NCBI GenBank assembly: GCA_963932465.1
Contig: OZ010788.1
Span: forward strand, 667,390,484 to 667,454,483
Origin: Maratus speciosus
Taxonomy: Eukaryota > Arthropoda > Arachnida > Araneae > Salticidae
Length of the DNA stretch: 64,000 nucleotides
Direction: 5' to 3'
The notes under the pieces were generated by a model that was not told the origin of the DNA, made no database searches, and saw only the letters and a list, made by a program, of their open reading frames with translations. The translations under genes and the position numbers were made by a program. Of this stretch, positions 21,657-32,995 are shown piece by piece. Positions within the stretch are counted from its first letter, which is position 1; every line of letters begins with the position of its first letter.

Positions 21657-22229
21657 TTAACCCATTACCCGCTGGTGTTGCGTTGACGCAACAGTAAAAT
21701 TAAATACCCATGCTTGAATTTACGATAATGCTACCACTATTTTTTTGTTAAGAAGTTTGTGTTACTTAATAACAGAAACTTTCATCATTAAATGAAGCGA
21801 AGATTTTCTTTAAAAAATTGTGGTGTCAAACGTTTTTATGCATAAAAATTGAAGATTGTTAAATAAAAATAAGAATGGCTAATCAGTGTATACAATATAT
21901 TAAAAATCTTCAATTAAAATAACATACAGTAATAAAATACAAATATATTCCAACAGTTTCGAACAATAAAAAACTTGTTCATCATCAGGGAAATATCCAG
22001 GAGGAAGCAACACGTTATAATATTTACATTACACAATTTTCAAAAACGAATATTGACGTTATTTTGCGGGAGTTTCCCAAGGTTCATTTTTAACCACGGT
22101 AGTTGTGCCATCTGTTGAATAAAATTCGATTTAATGTTTATTGAAACGTTAATTACAGTTTTCAGAAATTCGCCCCAAGTGCTTGGCATAATATAGGATA
22201 TGTTATAGTTTTTGCGGTTAATGGGTTAA
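21657..22229. mobile_element. TTAA element with internal insertion
   Basis: TTAACCCATTACCCGCTGGT and GTTTTTGCGGTTAATGGGTTAA. At 573 bp it is longer than its relatives. The middle (about 21890-22080) contains CAACAGTTTCGAACAATA and CATCATCAGG, which resemble terminal sequences of Penelope-like or hairpin elements. Confidence 0.65.
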
Positions 22230-22547
22230 GAATTTTTTTTTATCACACAAATTTGCAGTTATTTTTATTTACTGGTAATTTAACAATAATAATAATAATT
22301 TTGGCTTTTAAAATCAAGGAAAAGCTTGATTTTTTTTTACTTATTTTTAAATTCCTTCTTATACGTTGGCATCAATGAAAGTTTTCATAACTCTACTGCC
22401 AATTTTCGGGACGAATGCATTGTACATTTATTGTGAAATCACCATTTTAAAAGAGTTAAAATGAATTATGTGAGTAACAGTGAAAATTAACCGTAAATCA
22501 TTTTTCCGATTAGTTGTAAAAATCTAAATATAAAAAAGTTCCAATTG

Positions 22548-22698
22548 CATAGCTGCCAACATTTACGCTTTTTTCTTACAACTAAAATTGTATAGTAAAT
22601 TTTATGGTATTTAACCGCCAAAATCTCACGATTAAACAAGACTAAAATCTCTATTAAATTTTAGTGGTAGCAAAAAAACGTAAAAGTTGGCAGCTATG
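22548..22698. mobile_element. CATAGCTGCCAA-family miniature TIR element
   Basis: CATAGCTGCCAACATTTACG and the complement ending GTTGGCAGCTATG. AATTG is found on both sides. Confidence 0.8.
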
Positions 22699-22785
22699 TA
22701 ATTGACAATACTGTTCCAATCACCATATAACAAGTTTTGTAAAAAGTAAAAAATAAAATAAAACAATGGCTTTTATTCAATATCA

Positions 22786-22950
22786 GGGTTCGGGCGCCTT
22801 AGGGAAAGAATACCAGATTTTTTGTAAAGTAATATTATAATATTAATTAATAAACTTATTTCATCAAAACAATTATGTGTTTAAATATGGCGACGATTAT
22901 TTTACGAACATCCTGGTATTCAATTCCCTTAAATCCCCTGAGGCATACAA
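22786..22950. mobile_element. Palindromic miniature element
   Basis: CGCCTTAGGGAAAGAATACC near 22798 pairs with CTGGTATTCAATTCCCTTAA near 22912. Confidence 0.6.
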
Positions 22951-24057
22951 ACCTTAATAAAAATTAATAGTGATAAACTAATATTATTTAAACAGACATT
23001 AAATAAAGACCCTTTATAATAAAAAAAAATAAATCAGAAACATTCAAAATATAAATAAAAATAAATAAACACATTGTTATTTTAAACAACTGCAATTTGA
23101 TTATCGTATTTTAAAAATTCAATGCACGTATGTAATATCGAAATATAATAACAGAAATCTTTAAAAATGAACCTACACGAGCATGTACCTCGTTTGAATA
23201 TGTAAATCCATTGCTTTTTATCTTTATTTTCATATCGCCTCGATTCGAAATCCCTGTTTTTACATCTTCTAAATTTTTCTCGTCATTTCTTACAACAAAG
23301 TAAACATAAATACATCCTGATGACACTGTTTATGCACTCAAAAAACATACATCTCTAGATTTCGAAAGATAAACATACACTATCGATTTACATTTAAAAA
23401 ATATGTGCTTTGAAAATGACAGCAAGTGCAAGAAATAATTTTATTTCCCGACTAAATGTTCGCATCTTGATTTCAAATTTAACCCCCTGGGAGCACTGAG
23501 CGAGAGATGTACAAATAATAAGCGAAATAAATCATTTTGATTAGCATAATATTTAAATGGGCATAACCACATCAAGATCAAGTAAATCTTCAAGGGACAG
23601 ACATTTTTTGCATGATTTGATTGTAATGCATTTGGAAAATTTTTCGTATTTAATTTAATCGAAGTAACATTGCTTTAGGAATTATTATGGTTGCATAACT
23701 GCCAATCTTACAGTTTTCTTTTAAGAGAAATAAATATATTTTGAACAAGAAATTTATGTTGAATTCATAGCAGAATTTTCGAATTATTTTATTTGAGAAG
23801 AAAATTTTATGGCCTCTCCCCCCTCCCCCCCCCCCCAAATCAGAATTATAAAAGTAAAATCTTGTTTTTAAAATGTGATACAATTTTTGGTTAATATTAG
23901 GAGATATAAATATTTATAAAAAAAATGCAGTATAGTATGCCTGTAGGGCAATTTACACCAAAGAGTAATCAGCACCAATTTATATCAGGAGCTAACTGAA
24001 TCTAAAGATTTATTAAATTCCGTCTTGAGATAAAGCTCCCACAAAATTCGTGTCACA
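22951..24057. other. No gene seen
   Basis: AT-rich spacer. TTAACCCCCTGGGAGCACTG near 23482 may be an orphan end of a TTAA element, and GCATAACTGCCAATCTTACA near 23691 an orphan CATAGCTGCCAA end. A C-run lies at about 23818-23836. Confidence 0.45.
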
Positions 24058-24169
24058 TAGGGGAGAGTGGTAATGAATGGGCCAATTTTTGGTTTTTAAT
24101 TTTTGTAATTTTTTCTAATATTTTTTTTGGCTCAGAATTGGCTCTTCAGTTACTTTACTTATTTGGTTA

Positions 24170-25699
24170 TACACTATGACGCAAAAGTTTAGACAATGAC
24201 GTCATTCAGCTTTAAAATGTAGAATTATGACGTCAGAATTACAAAAACCTGTAAATATATTCAAAAACTGATTTAAAATGCTATGTACAAAAGACAGTCG
24301 TTTTATTTGCTATAATACTAATTTTTTTCATAAAAATTCAAATGTGCTTGTCGCAAAAGTTTAGACACTATTCTAAATTTCTTTGAATATTCGCTGGCAT
24401 ATGCAAATTTAGAATCGATGATGTCACAAATTTGGAGTACTTAAGCTCTGCAAACGATTGCGCTTCATAGTCGACATGCCGAGAGCTAAAGAAATTCAAG
24501 TGAATGAGGTTTCAAGGATTTGGCAGTTGAAAGGTGAAGGGAAGAGCGTTTCTGAAATTTCTGCTATTATTAATAGGTCAAAAAAATCTATTTATCGAGT
24601 TTTATCGAGTGGTTCCGAATATAAAGCAAAATGTCGGTCTGGGAGGCCACGTGTGACAAATGTACGAGAGGATCGCCTGATACAAAGACTAGCGAGTACT
24701 CAACAAATGAGCGTACGTGGAGTTCAAAGCTCATCGGGACTCTCTGTATCAAAGGATACGATTCGTAGACGAATTTTGGAAAAAGGAACAATCGTTTATA
24801 GCAAAATGCAGAAGAAACCAGCTCTGAAACCATATCATAACTTACAAAGACTTATGTGGGCTCGAAAGCACATGTCATATGGAGAGAAATGGCAGTCAGT
24901 CATATTTAGCGATGAAAAAAAGTGGAATCTGGATGGTCCAGATGGTTGTTTATCGTATTGGCATGGCTTGCGGAAGGAACCTCGACGTTTTTTTAGTCGC
25001 AGACAAGGAGGGGGCTCGGTGATGGTTTGGGCAGCCTTTTGCTATAATGGACAAGTATCTCTGACCTTCACCAGTGGTCGTCAAACTCCACAGCATTATA
25101 CACAGACATTAGAAGAAAACCTACTGCCATTTGCTGAGCTTCTAGGGGGTCCTCAGTGGGAATTTCAGCAAGACAATGCTTCAATTCACACTGCAAAACA
25201 TTCAAAATCTTGGTTTAATTCCCATAATATAAGAGTTCTCGATTGGCCAGCATGTAGCCCAGATCTTAACCCTATAGAAAACCTTTGGAGCATCATGTGT
25301 CGCAAAGTTTATAGCAACGCTAGACAATACTCTTCTGAAAAGGAACTTAAGACATCTATTGAGAATGCATGGTACGATATCGATCCACAAACTATGCAAG
25401 ATTTAGTTTCTTCCATGCAATCTCGTGTATATGACGTAATACATAAGCATGGATGCGCAACCAGGTTTTAAAAATTGTTTATTTCGATTTTATTTAATTT
25501 GTGTCTAAACTTTTGAGACAGCAGTTTATTTTTGTTACCATTTAATTTATTGCAATATGCACAATTCCACTTTTCTTTGTTATAAATATTGTTTATATGT
25601 ACAGCACATTAATTTCAAGCAGTGATTTGAAAATTGAATAAATATTTTTCAAAGTATGTAAGAATTTCTTCATTGTCTAAACTTTTGCGTCATAGTGTA
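24170..25699 (+). mobile_element. Complete Tc3-like transposon with IR/DR ends
   Basis: Perfect 30-bp TIRs beginning TACACTATGACGCAAAAG (24170-24199) and their complement (25670-25699), with TA on both sides (24168-24169, 25700-25701). The core CGCAAAAGTTTAGACA recurs inside the left end (24352-24367), and TGTCTAAACTTTTG recurs inside the right end (25502-25515). Each end therefore has an outer and an inner site, as in Tc3 and other IR/DR elements. Length is 1530 bp with one intact transposase. Confidence 0.95.
24476..25471 (+). CDS. Tc3-like (Tc1/mariner) transposase, apparently intact
   Basis: A cut-and-paste DNA transposase that would act in the nucleus on the TIRs around it. I start at the second in-frame ATG (24476, MPRAKEIQ), which matches Tc3-type N-termini and gives 331 residues, close to C. 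elegans Tc3A; an upstream ATG at 24458 would add six. An N-terminal bipartite helix-turn-helix region (QLKGEGKSVSEIS, then SKKSIYRVL) is followed by SGRPR. Numbering from the upstream Met, the DD34E triad is D152 (SDEKKW), D239 (QQDNASIH) and E274 (SPDLNPIENLW), with GGGSVMVW at 184-191. No internal stop or frameshift is present. It could supply activity to related non-autonomous copies; whether it is expressed cannot be seen. Confidence 0.93.
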   Translation: MPRAKEIQVNEVSRIWQLKGEGKSVSEISAIINRSKKSIYRVLSSGSEYKAKCRSGRPRVTNVREDRLIQRLASTQQMSVRGVQSSSGLSVSKDTIRRRILEKGTIVYSKMQKKPALKPYHNLQRLMWARKHMSYGEKWQSVIFSDEKKWNLDGPDGCLSYWHGLRKEPRRFFSRRQGGGSVMVWAAFCYNGQVSLTFTSGRQTPQHYTQTLEENLLPFAELLGGPQWEFQQDNASIHTAKHSKSWFNSHNIRVLDWPACSPDLNPIENLWSIMCRKVYSNARQYSSEKELKTSIENAWYDIDPQTMQDLVSSMQSRVYDVIHKHGCATRF

Positions 25700-25701
25700 T
25701 A

Positions 25702-26843
25702 AAAAAGTCATAAAAATTGGATTAGAAAATGTCTATAATGAATGATAATAGAAAATAAAAATATAGAAACTTGGCCCATTCATCCCCACCCATGGGGCTG
25801 AATGGGCCACTAAATGAATTCAATGATAAAATGTGGATTTAAATCTTTTATTCACCAAATATGGCAAAATGAATGGTACTTGACATGATATGATCAAAGC
25901 ATACTGAAATAGTAAGTAATACACAATGCTTATCAAAATTTATGAACATCAAAAGTGAAGTTATTAAATCACATAATCGTAGCAGAAAAATGACAAAATA
26001 ATGAGATTATAAGAAAGAAAGAACATAAAATATACATAAAAAAATTAGATAATATAAATTTCGTTAAATCATAATGTGTACTTTTAGAAATTAACATTAA
26101 ATGACATGGTTGTAACAGGATTGGAACTGCCTATTAATTGACTATTTAGAGTAAATTTCTGGTATTATTTATTCTACCTATGAGATTCAGAATATAAACA
26201 ATTATTCTAGTTTTTATATCAAATGGGAAAATACTGGTAGGTGTGGTCAACAACTGGACAGTTCACCTTAATCATTTATACAATTTAACTTACGTTTCTA
26301 ATAAATAACGGATATTTCTTAGGGTGAAAATGTGCAAATTATTTTTTTATACATCACTATAAACCTATTCTAACTAGACAGTAATTTAATCTAAATCCAT
26401 TACAGTCAGTTATATTTCATATTAAAGGAAAAATCAGAAAAAAACAACCATATTTTCATGATCAGGGAAAAGGTGGCCCATTCATGACCTTACCATGATA
26501 TAGTTGCCCATTCAACCCCACCTATACTTCTGGAATATATTCAGGTTTTTTTAATAGATTAAATTCAAATAACATCTAAATAAATCCTAAAATTAGTTTA
26601 CAGATATGCAAAGACTTGCTAATACACATATCTGCAATGAAATAATAGATACCTTTTAGCTTATTTATTTTATTGAAAAGGGAAAAATTTTACTTTTCAA
26701 TCAGATTCTTGACCATCCTACTCTAGTGGGAAAATGGCTTCTCCCAAACAATGGAAAATTTGATGAGTTTGGTAGAACAAATAGCTTCATCTATTGGTGG
26801 CATCTAAAATAATTTTATGCAAATACTTTTTCCTATTTTGTTA
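25702..26843. other. Remainder of the host TIR element, non-coding
   Basis: Right-hand interior of the 24060-26868 element. AT-rich, no open frame; repeated GGCCCATTCAT and its complement. Confidence 0.6.
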
Positions 26844-26874
26844 ATGGCCCATTCATTACCACTCTCCCCAACAT

Positions 26875-27003
26875 ACAGACAGACATTTTGTAAAAACATG
26901 TTTTTCGGGATCGCGACCTCTAAAACGTGTAAATCTGTCGGAAACCGGAAGCCGAAAATTTTCACGAATCCAGTACTTTCTTCTTGTAAATATAGAAAAC
27001 AGT
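26875..27003 (+). repeat. Dispersed ACATGTTTTTCGG repeat
   Basis: ACAGACAGACATTTTGTAAA, then CTAAAACGTGTAAATCTGTC and GAAACCGGAAG. Best-preserved copy of the block also found at 13213 and 38108. Confidence 0.75.
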
Positions 27004-27019
27004 AATAAGCACCACAGAA

Positions 27020-27023
<4 letters not shown>

Positions 27024-27072
<49 letters not shown>
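27024..27072 (+). repeat. (TA)n microsatellite
   Basis: About 24 TA units. Confidence 0.97.
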
Positions 27073-27079
<7 letters not shown>

Positions 27080-27184
27080 AAAACATTTTATTCAATAAAT
27101 TTTTTGGTTCAAAATATGTTTATATATTTCAAATTAAAATCAAATTTCAAAATAATTGCTTTAAAGGCGCAAAGGCCAACCTAG

Positions 27185-27260
27185 TCAAAAAGATTCAATG
27201 CTCGAACCGGCCCATCAGTATAGCGCACTCGCATTCTACCGACTAAACCACATGGAACGA
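27185..27260 (-). repeat. Degenerate tRNA-like sequence
   Basis: On the minus strand TGGTTTAGTCGGTAGAATGC resembles an A box and GGCCGGTTCGAGC a B box. The acceptor ends do not pair, so I treat it as a tRNA-derived repeat fragment. Confidence 0.4.
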
Positions 27261-27390
27261 CACTCAGCCTGGAACACTATTACATGTTGGCAAGGCTAGA
27301 AACGCAGCAGAAGATGAAATGTTTTTCCGTGAGCCACCGACATGGGGCAAACACGAAACTAATTAAATCCATCATCGATTGAAACTATAT

Positions 27391-27528
27391 TAAAACTTGG
27401 AAATTTTTTTTCACAGAGAAACATTCGCAATTATCGTAAAGAAATTATTTTGAAATTTGATTTTCATTTGAAATATTGTATTCATCGCGAATGTTTCTCT
27501 CTGGAAAAAAAAATTCCAAGTATTAATA
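27391..27528. mobile_element. Palindromic miniature element
   Basis: CACAGAGAAACATTCGC near 27412 pairs with GCGAATGTTTCTCTCTGG at 27487. The outer arms are ACTTGGAAATTTTTT and AAAAAATTCCAAGT. Confidence 0.7.
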
Positions 27529-27769
27529 TAAACATATCACTTCTGAAAAAACAAAAATTTTGCAGCTATGGAATTGCTTAGAAAATATTAATGCATAGTC
27601 AACTGTTAATTATTTTTTCCAAGAAGCTAGCGAAATAAATACTTGTGATTAGCGTAATATTTAAATGGGCGAAACGACATCAAGGTGAGGTAAGTATTCA
27701 AGGGACCATTTTTCCATGATTTAGTTGTAATGTCATTTGAAAAAAAAAAAATATCCGTATTTAGTACCT

Positions 27770-27971
27770 TTAACCCTTTACGGCGCGGAGTAATTGTGAT
27801 ATATTGAAATGGTGGACTGGCATCAGGGTTTACAAACGAATTTATTAGAAAATAAAAAAATTGCTTATTTTCCAATACTTTATAAAAGGAAATTTTTTTT
27901 AAATACTCTGGGTGCCAGTACACTTAAAATTACACGTCCTTTTTTGTGGATACCGACCGCTAAAGGGTTAA
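27770..27971. mobile_element. TTAA miniature element, GGCGCGGAGTAATT family
   Basis: TTAACCCTTTACGGCGCGGA and CCGACCGCTAAAGGGTTAA. Shares GCGCGGAGTAATT and the interior with the nested element at 20232-20449. Confidence 0.75.
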
Positions 27972-28203
27972 CGGTTGAAGTATTCCTCCCAGGCAAAGGC
28001 ATCTCTTACACAGACAACTTACCATTAATCGGTTTGCTGCACTTTTTTTTCATAATTTTTTACATGTATTCAACATCATATGAAAGAGAAACTTACAAGG
28101 AAATGTATTTTTAAAACATAGTGGTGTCAATGGATTATTAAAATAAAATCATGTATATAAAACTTGGGCAGCTATTTCCCGCCACTCGACCGCAAAGGCT
28201 TAA
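27968..28203. mobile_element. Possible adjacent TTAA element
   Basis: Begins at the shared TTAA of the previous element and ends CCACTCGACCGCAAAGGCTTAA, resembling the right end at 53597-53620. The left terminus does not mirror it, so the boundaries are uncertain. Confidence 0.35.
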
Positions 28204-28473
28204 TACAAAACAACGCTGCTCTAAAAAATAGTATGGAAGAGCCTAGTAAGGATTAACATGCGATAGTAAAATAAGAAAATTTAGTTTTGTTTTAAATCTA
28301 TAACTACTAACCTTCCATTCTTCTCTTCGTTCCAAATAAAATAAAGCTCAGAAATAATGAGCATTTCATTAATTAATTTTTCTATTGTATAATGTTTATT
28401 TGACTTGAAAAAAGCAAAGGTTATCAGATATGTGAAAAGTAAGCGAAATAAATGATTTTGATTAGCATAAATA

Positions 28474-28691
28474 TTAACCCTTTCAGGAGCACCGTTTTCA
28501 GTCTGCAAACGGTTCATTTTAATGCCGGAATTACCAAATGGCACCAGTAATTTTTTAGTCCAATTTCGATCTCACACTGTACGTGAAGGAAAGTTTTTGA
28601 TTATTTTCAAATAAATTTGTTCGTAAATTGCGGTGTGAATTAATTATCTGAATTTTTTTTAGCAGAAATGCCTTGCCCCTGAAAGGGTTAA
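28474..28691. mobile_element. TTAA miniature element
   Basis: TTAACCCTTTCAGGAGCACC and CCTTGCCCCTGAAAGGGTTAA. Confidence 0.75.
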
Positions 28692-30420
28692 ATAACTACA
28701 TCAAGATGAAAAAAATATTCAAGAGAACAATACTTCTCACATGATTTGACTGCAATACCCTTTAATTTTGCATTTTCCTTTCGCATTTAATTTGATAAAA
28801 ATAACACTGCTGTACCAATTAGTATGGTAGATTAGAAGATATTAAACTAGGCTGTTGACCCAATTCAATCATTAGCTCCCATGTAGAAAACTCGTTTTAT
28901 ATTACGAGTTTTACTTGATATAATCAAGAAACGCCTGTCATTAAACAAAGCATAAATTACTATTCAGAATTTAGTTATGAATTCAGAATTTCTGAATACA
29001 AAAGAAATTCTTGAAATGCAAGCTTCGATACAAATGAGTTAAAATGAAAAATGTAATTCTTGTTTTATGAAAGCAACATGCGAAGACGAAATTCATTGTA
29101 GATATTTTCAGCATTTCTGAATATCTACGAGTATAATAAATTGTAAACATTGTGATTTTAAATGCCAGTAAAAGTGTTACTGGGAAAATACAGGATCGAT
29201 TTTAATCGTTTTTTTTCCTGAAGAAAAATTCTCGAGAATACTATTCTTATAAAAATAAATTAATAAAAAATTCTTGGGAGAATAAAGAATAATTGCAGAG
29301 GGCAGGGAAACGAGAATTTTGAAAAATTATTGATTTTTCGTAAAATCGTGACTTATTGTTATTCTCTTTTTTTTTCAGTTACCTCGACATTATAAATTCA
29401 CATCCTAATTAGCTGAAAGTAAGGCCCAATTAAACAAACCTTTGATCATTTAAAAAATGATGTCTCATTAAAATTACACAATCAGGTAATGAGTATTTTA
29501 TTCAACGACAAAATTCGATGTATATCATCAAGCTAAAAACACTTCAAAGTCTGAGCACCAAGAAAAAAAAAATTCTATTTATGTAAGGATCATTTATAGG
29601 TAATTACACAATCTCTCTGTTTGAAAATAATTTTGTTATGCCAAATACGAAATGGAGATAATTTTTTTTAATACGTTCTCACCGGAAAATATTACAAATA
29701 TTTTGTTAATGATTAAATATTCATCATCTTAAACTGATGTCTAAGAATGTTTTATGAGGGTCATTCCCCAAAAAGTGTACCATTGCAGTCACAGAGACTT
29801 TTTCTGTATTTGACATGAACATTTTTGAATTAATTTATATTTTCTATTGAAAGTGAAAGAAGACTAAATGTGTTGTTTGCATGCATTTTTTATAATCACT
29901 TTATATTTTTTATTTCTTAGTACATAGTGAGATATGTATGTGAGACCTCACCCCCGTGTCATGTCACACACCCAATGTTACCAAGGAATATTTTTGATTA
30001 CTTATTTAATTGAACAAAAAGTTAAATAATTATTATTCTAGCTACTACTATCTCAAGAACAAAGTAACTTAACATAGTTAATTACTTTCTTTGTATTCCT
30101 GTTTCTTTTTTGAGTATGAAAAGGGGTGTCATGCAATAAATTCTCACCTCCATCTACCAAACATTAAGTTGAATTTTCATGTTAAAAAATGGCAAAATTA
30201 TTTTGTTTCCCATGATGCTAAAGTTAGCCATTATGTTTGCTGTTGTTAAATTATAAGTCAGAAATTTGTTTTTATACTCAGATATTAGATTTTGTTATAA
30301 AAAAATCAACCATGGTTATTGGAGATTCTCACATACGTGAACTGTAATTCAAAGTGACTAAATCTACACCAAGATATTTGCTTATATATTCCTTATGTAA
30401 TTATATCAACAGATGTTGAT
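28692..30420. other. No gene or repeat recognised
   Basis: 1.7 kb of AT-rich sequence, stop-dense in all frames, without an internal repeat visible by eye. Confidence 0.5.
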
Positions 30421-30630
30421 TTAACTCCTTGAGGGGCGGTGGGATAAAATATATCCCACCTACGATTAATAAATATTTGCGCCAGAAAAATTATGAAATT
30501 TTACTTTTCTAACTTTGGCGCAAAAAACTCGTTAAAGTGCTTTGCCTTATTTTGAAATAAATTTTTTCTAATTTTTCCGGTGGCAATTCAGCATTACACA
30601 AACGCGATAGCTTGCCCTTCAAGGGGTTAA
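30421..30630. mobile_element. TTAA miniature element, CCCCTTGAGGGG family
   Basis: TTAACTCCTTGAGGGGCGGT and GCCCTTCAAGGGGTTAA, with GGGATAAAATATATCCCACC inside. Confidence 0.82.
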
Positions 30631-30970
30631 AGAACAAAAGAAAATTCTCAAAAAAATAAATATGTAAGTTAATATTTAGAGCATTGTCCTCACCTACGTG
30701 ATTATCAACCCTGTGAATCTCTTAATTTTGAGAATGTATATTTCAGAGAAAAATTCTTAACAAGGATTTACAATGACTGTAAATCAAAAAAGATTGTTTC
30801 AAAACTTTAAAAGAGAAGAATTGAATAACATGTAAAAGATGGGGTATGAAAAGAAACTCCAGGTGTGGAGATGAAGTTTGTGTTTATTTTTTTATATTCA
30901 TTCCAAATAAATTCATTATGCATTCTTATATAGAATTGCTTCTTAGTTATATATCTAATACAATACGTAG

Positions 30971-31356
30971 TTTAATTGTTAGTTCCTATCTATAAACACT
31001 ATTTTGATGAGGTTAGAGTTGCAGTAAAGCTAGAGATCCTACCTACACAACTTCCAGGTTGTCTAGTATTTAAGCTTCTGACTGTAAAATAGTCAATGAA
31101 ACATCGTCTTCATTTTGAAAGACCTATGCAATGATATGCCACTCAATAGAGTGCGTAAAAAGTTTTTCGTCTCTACCGCCATTTTGAATTTATAAAAACA
31201 AAACCTATCCTATAACCATCGGAATGTTAAGACGAATCGATAGAGACCTCATTCATTAAAATCCATCCCACCTTTGGGATGTTTCGAGGGTACAAAGAAA
31301 TCCATATACCCAGATACGCGTGGAACAGAACCCTTCTTGGCAGTCGGGTAAAAAAA
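30971..31356 (+). repeat. Dispersed ~400-bp repeat, copy 2
   Basis: Same block as 9312-9736, with a ~20-bp deletion after GATGAGG and another at CGTCTCTACCGCC. Confidence 0.75.
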
Positions 31357-31867
31357 ACTGTTTCTGAAAAAAAAAAAAAAAATGTAATGTAGCTGGGCCA
31401 TTGCTAGTTTTTACTTGCAGTAAGTGATAAGTTTCTAAAAATGATAACATTTGTCTTGAAAAACAAAATTTTTTTACGGGAAAAATTTGTATTGAAAATG
31501 TACACTTTTGGGAGGTTGACCCATGATGTATGACATTATAATTAGGATGTTCATAACAAGTATCCATTATTTGGATGAGCAAGGCTTTTGCTAGTTATAT
31601 ACAGGTTGTTCCCGAATATATGGGCCAAACAGAAATAATTTTGGTATAGCAATGTGTGGTCGGAAATGAAAAGTTTTGGCGAAAAACAAGAAATACAGAG
31701 GAAAAGAAAACGTGCGTTTTATTGACATAACAATTACAGTAATCAGAAAAAACAACGTTTAAAATACACAAATAATGCATGAAAAGTAGCAAACAGCTGT
31801 TTCGAATCTACTAGCGAGATTCTTCTTCAGTGCAAGAAGGTGATGTTATGAAGGTTATGCATGTTAG

Positions 31868-32098
31868 CATGAAGGTTATGTTAAAAAACAGGAGCTCAAA
31901 CGTTCTTCTATTGCTCAACATTCTTGGTCTTCTCAACATAGGTTCGATTTTTCCTCAGCCATCATTATTCAAAAATGTTCTTCTAACCTTGATCTTGATT
32001 TTTGGGAAGCTTACCACATCATTAAAAATTCTCATTCTTTAGTCAATGACTTATCTAGTACTCCTGATTTTCCAAGTATTTGGAAAGCATTAATTTAA
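31868..32098 (+). pseudogene. C-terminal remnant of a Penelope-like element ORF
   Basis: The frame through gag at 31892 is open for about 77 codons to TAA at 32098. It reads ELKRSSIAQHSWSSQHRFDF, then LDLDFWEAYHII, then SSTPDFPSIWKALI. The pattern H-W/N-S-H-x-F/I-D-F, followed by a W/L-E-A/S-x-x-I segment, is what I know from the end of the GIY-YIG endonuclease domain of Penelope-like retroelements. Reverse transcriptase and the GIY-YIG core itself are absent, so this is a 5'-truncated copy, as is common for the group. Assignment is from recalled family pattern, not a search. Confidence 0.55.
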
Positions 32099-32210
32099 TT
32101 TTCCCTGTTTTGGTTTCTTTTTTTCTCATTCTCCGGTACATGTCGCTACTTGTCCACCCAGTCGTTTCCACTGCTTCTCTCTCATTGGTTGTTTTCGGCG
32201 TCTCCGCTAC

Positions 32211-32280
32211 CCGCATAGGGTATATAAGCCAGCGCGTCTTTGTCTATCACTTTGCTCAGCCTTGCTTTTTCTAGCACGCT
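32211..32280 (+). promoter_or_regulatory. TATA-type core promoter candidate downstream of the Penelope remnant
   Basis: GCATAGGGTATATAAGCCAG with TATATAAG at 32221-32228, in an unusually GC-rich patch of this AT-rich window. Penelope elements carry promoters in their terminal repeats, so this could be the retroelement promoter. No downstream open frame is left for it to drive. Confidence 0.45.
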
Positions 32281-32659
32281 GTTCCTTTTTCTCTTTCTTG
32301 CACTGAAGAAGAATCTCGCTAGTAGATTCGAAACAGCTGTTTGCTGCTTTTCATGCATTATTTGTGCATTTTAAACGTTGTTTTTTTCTGCTTTTTAATA
32401 TTGTTGCACAAAGGCTTTATTTGCTATTTTTAGTAATCGCTCAAATGTGCCACTGGCAGCGTCTAGTAAGTGACTATTGTATCTTTTCGCAGATTCAAAG
32501 TGTTTCACAAATATTTGTAGCAACGACTGAAATTCTTGCAATTAGATCCTCACCAGAGTCAACTGGTGTCTCATAGGCGAGACATCTGGAACCTTCCAAA
32601 GGGTACGCCAATCACTTGTTACACTGCAAATTCCTAGAACACATTGAGAACACACTTGG

Positions 32660-32995
32660 AACACTTTGATTCAAAAAAAGTGTTCCAGTTACTTTAAAGT
32701 GTACTGAAATGTGTTGAGAATATGCTCGCTATAAAGAAAGTGTTCCGAAAGACTATCGAAAGTGTTCTGCTCAGGATATTTGTTAAATCTAAACTTGGGA
32801 ACATATTTGAGAACGGATTGAGAATACATTTGGACACACTTGTGAAATCACGCGTTCTCAGAAGTGCTCTAGAAAGTGTGCTGAAAATAAATGAGTGTTC
32901 CCAGAAGTATTCTAAAAACTGTTCCAAAAGGTGCGCTTCAAAGTGTTCTAAAAAAGGTGACAAAATAAGTGTTCTAAAAAGTGTTCTGAAAGTGT
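32660..32995 (+). repeat. Degenerate GTGTTCTRAAA repeat
   Basis: GTGTTC or GTGTTCT followed by A-rich or GAAA sequence recurs about fifteen times at irregular 10-30 bp spacing (for example 32737, 32771, 32900, 32951, 32970 and 32982). The overlapping open frames (117 codons plus, 89 minus) have the same periodicity and are not genes. Confidence 0.65.

Larger units (their letters stand above)
24060..26868. mobile_element. TIR element GGGGAGAGTGGTAATGAATG hosting a Tc3-like transposon
   Basis: 25-bp TIRs match perfectly (24060-24084 and 26844-26868). GGCCCATTCAT-type subterminal repeats recur inside near 25773, 25802, 26472 and 26508. About 1.28 kb of own sequence lies around the Tc3-like insertion. 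No open frame of its own, so non-autonomous. A related family is at 43451-44353. Confidence 0.8.
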
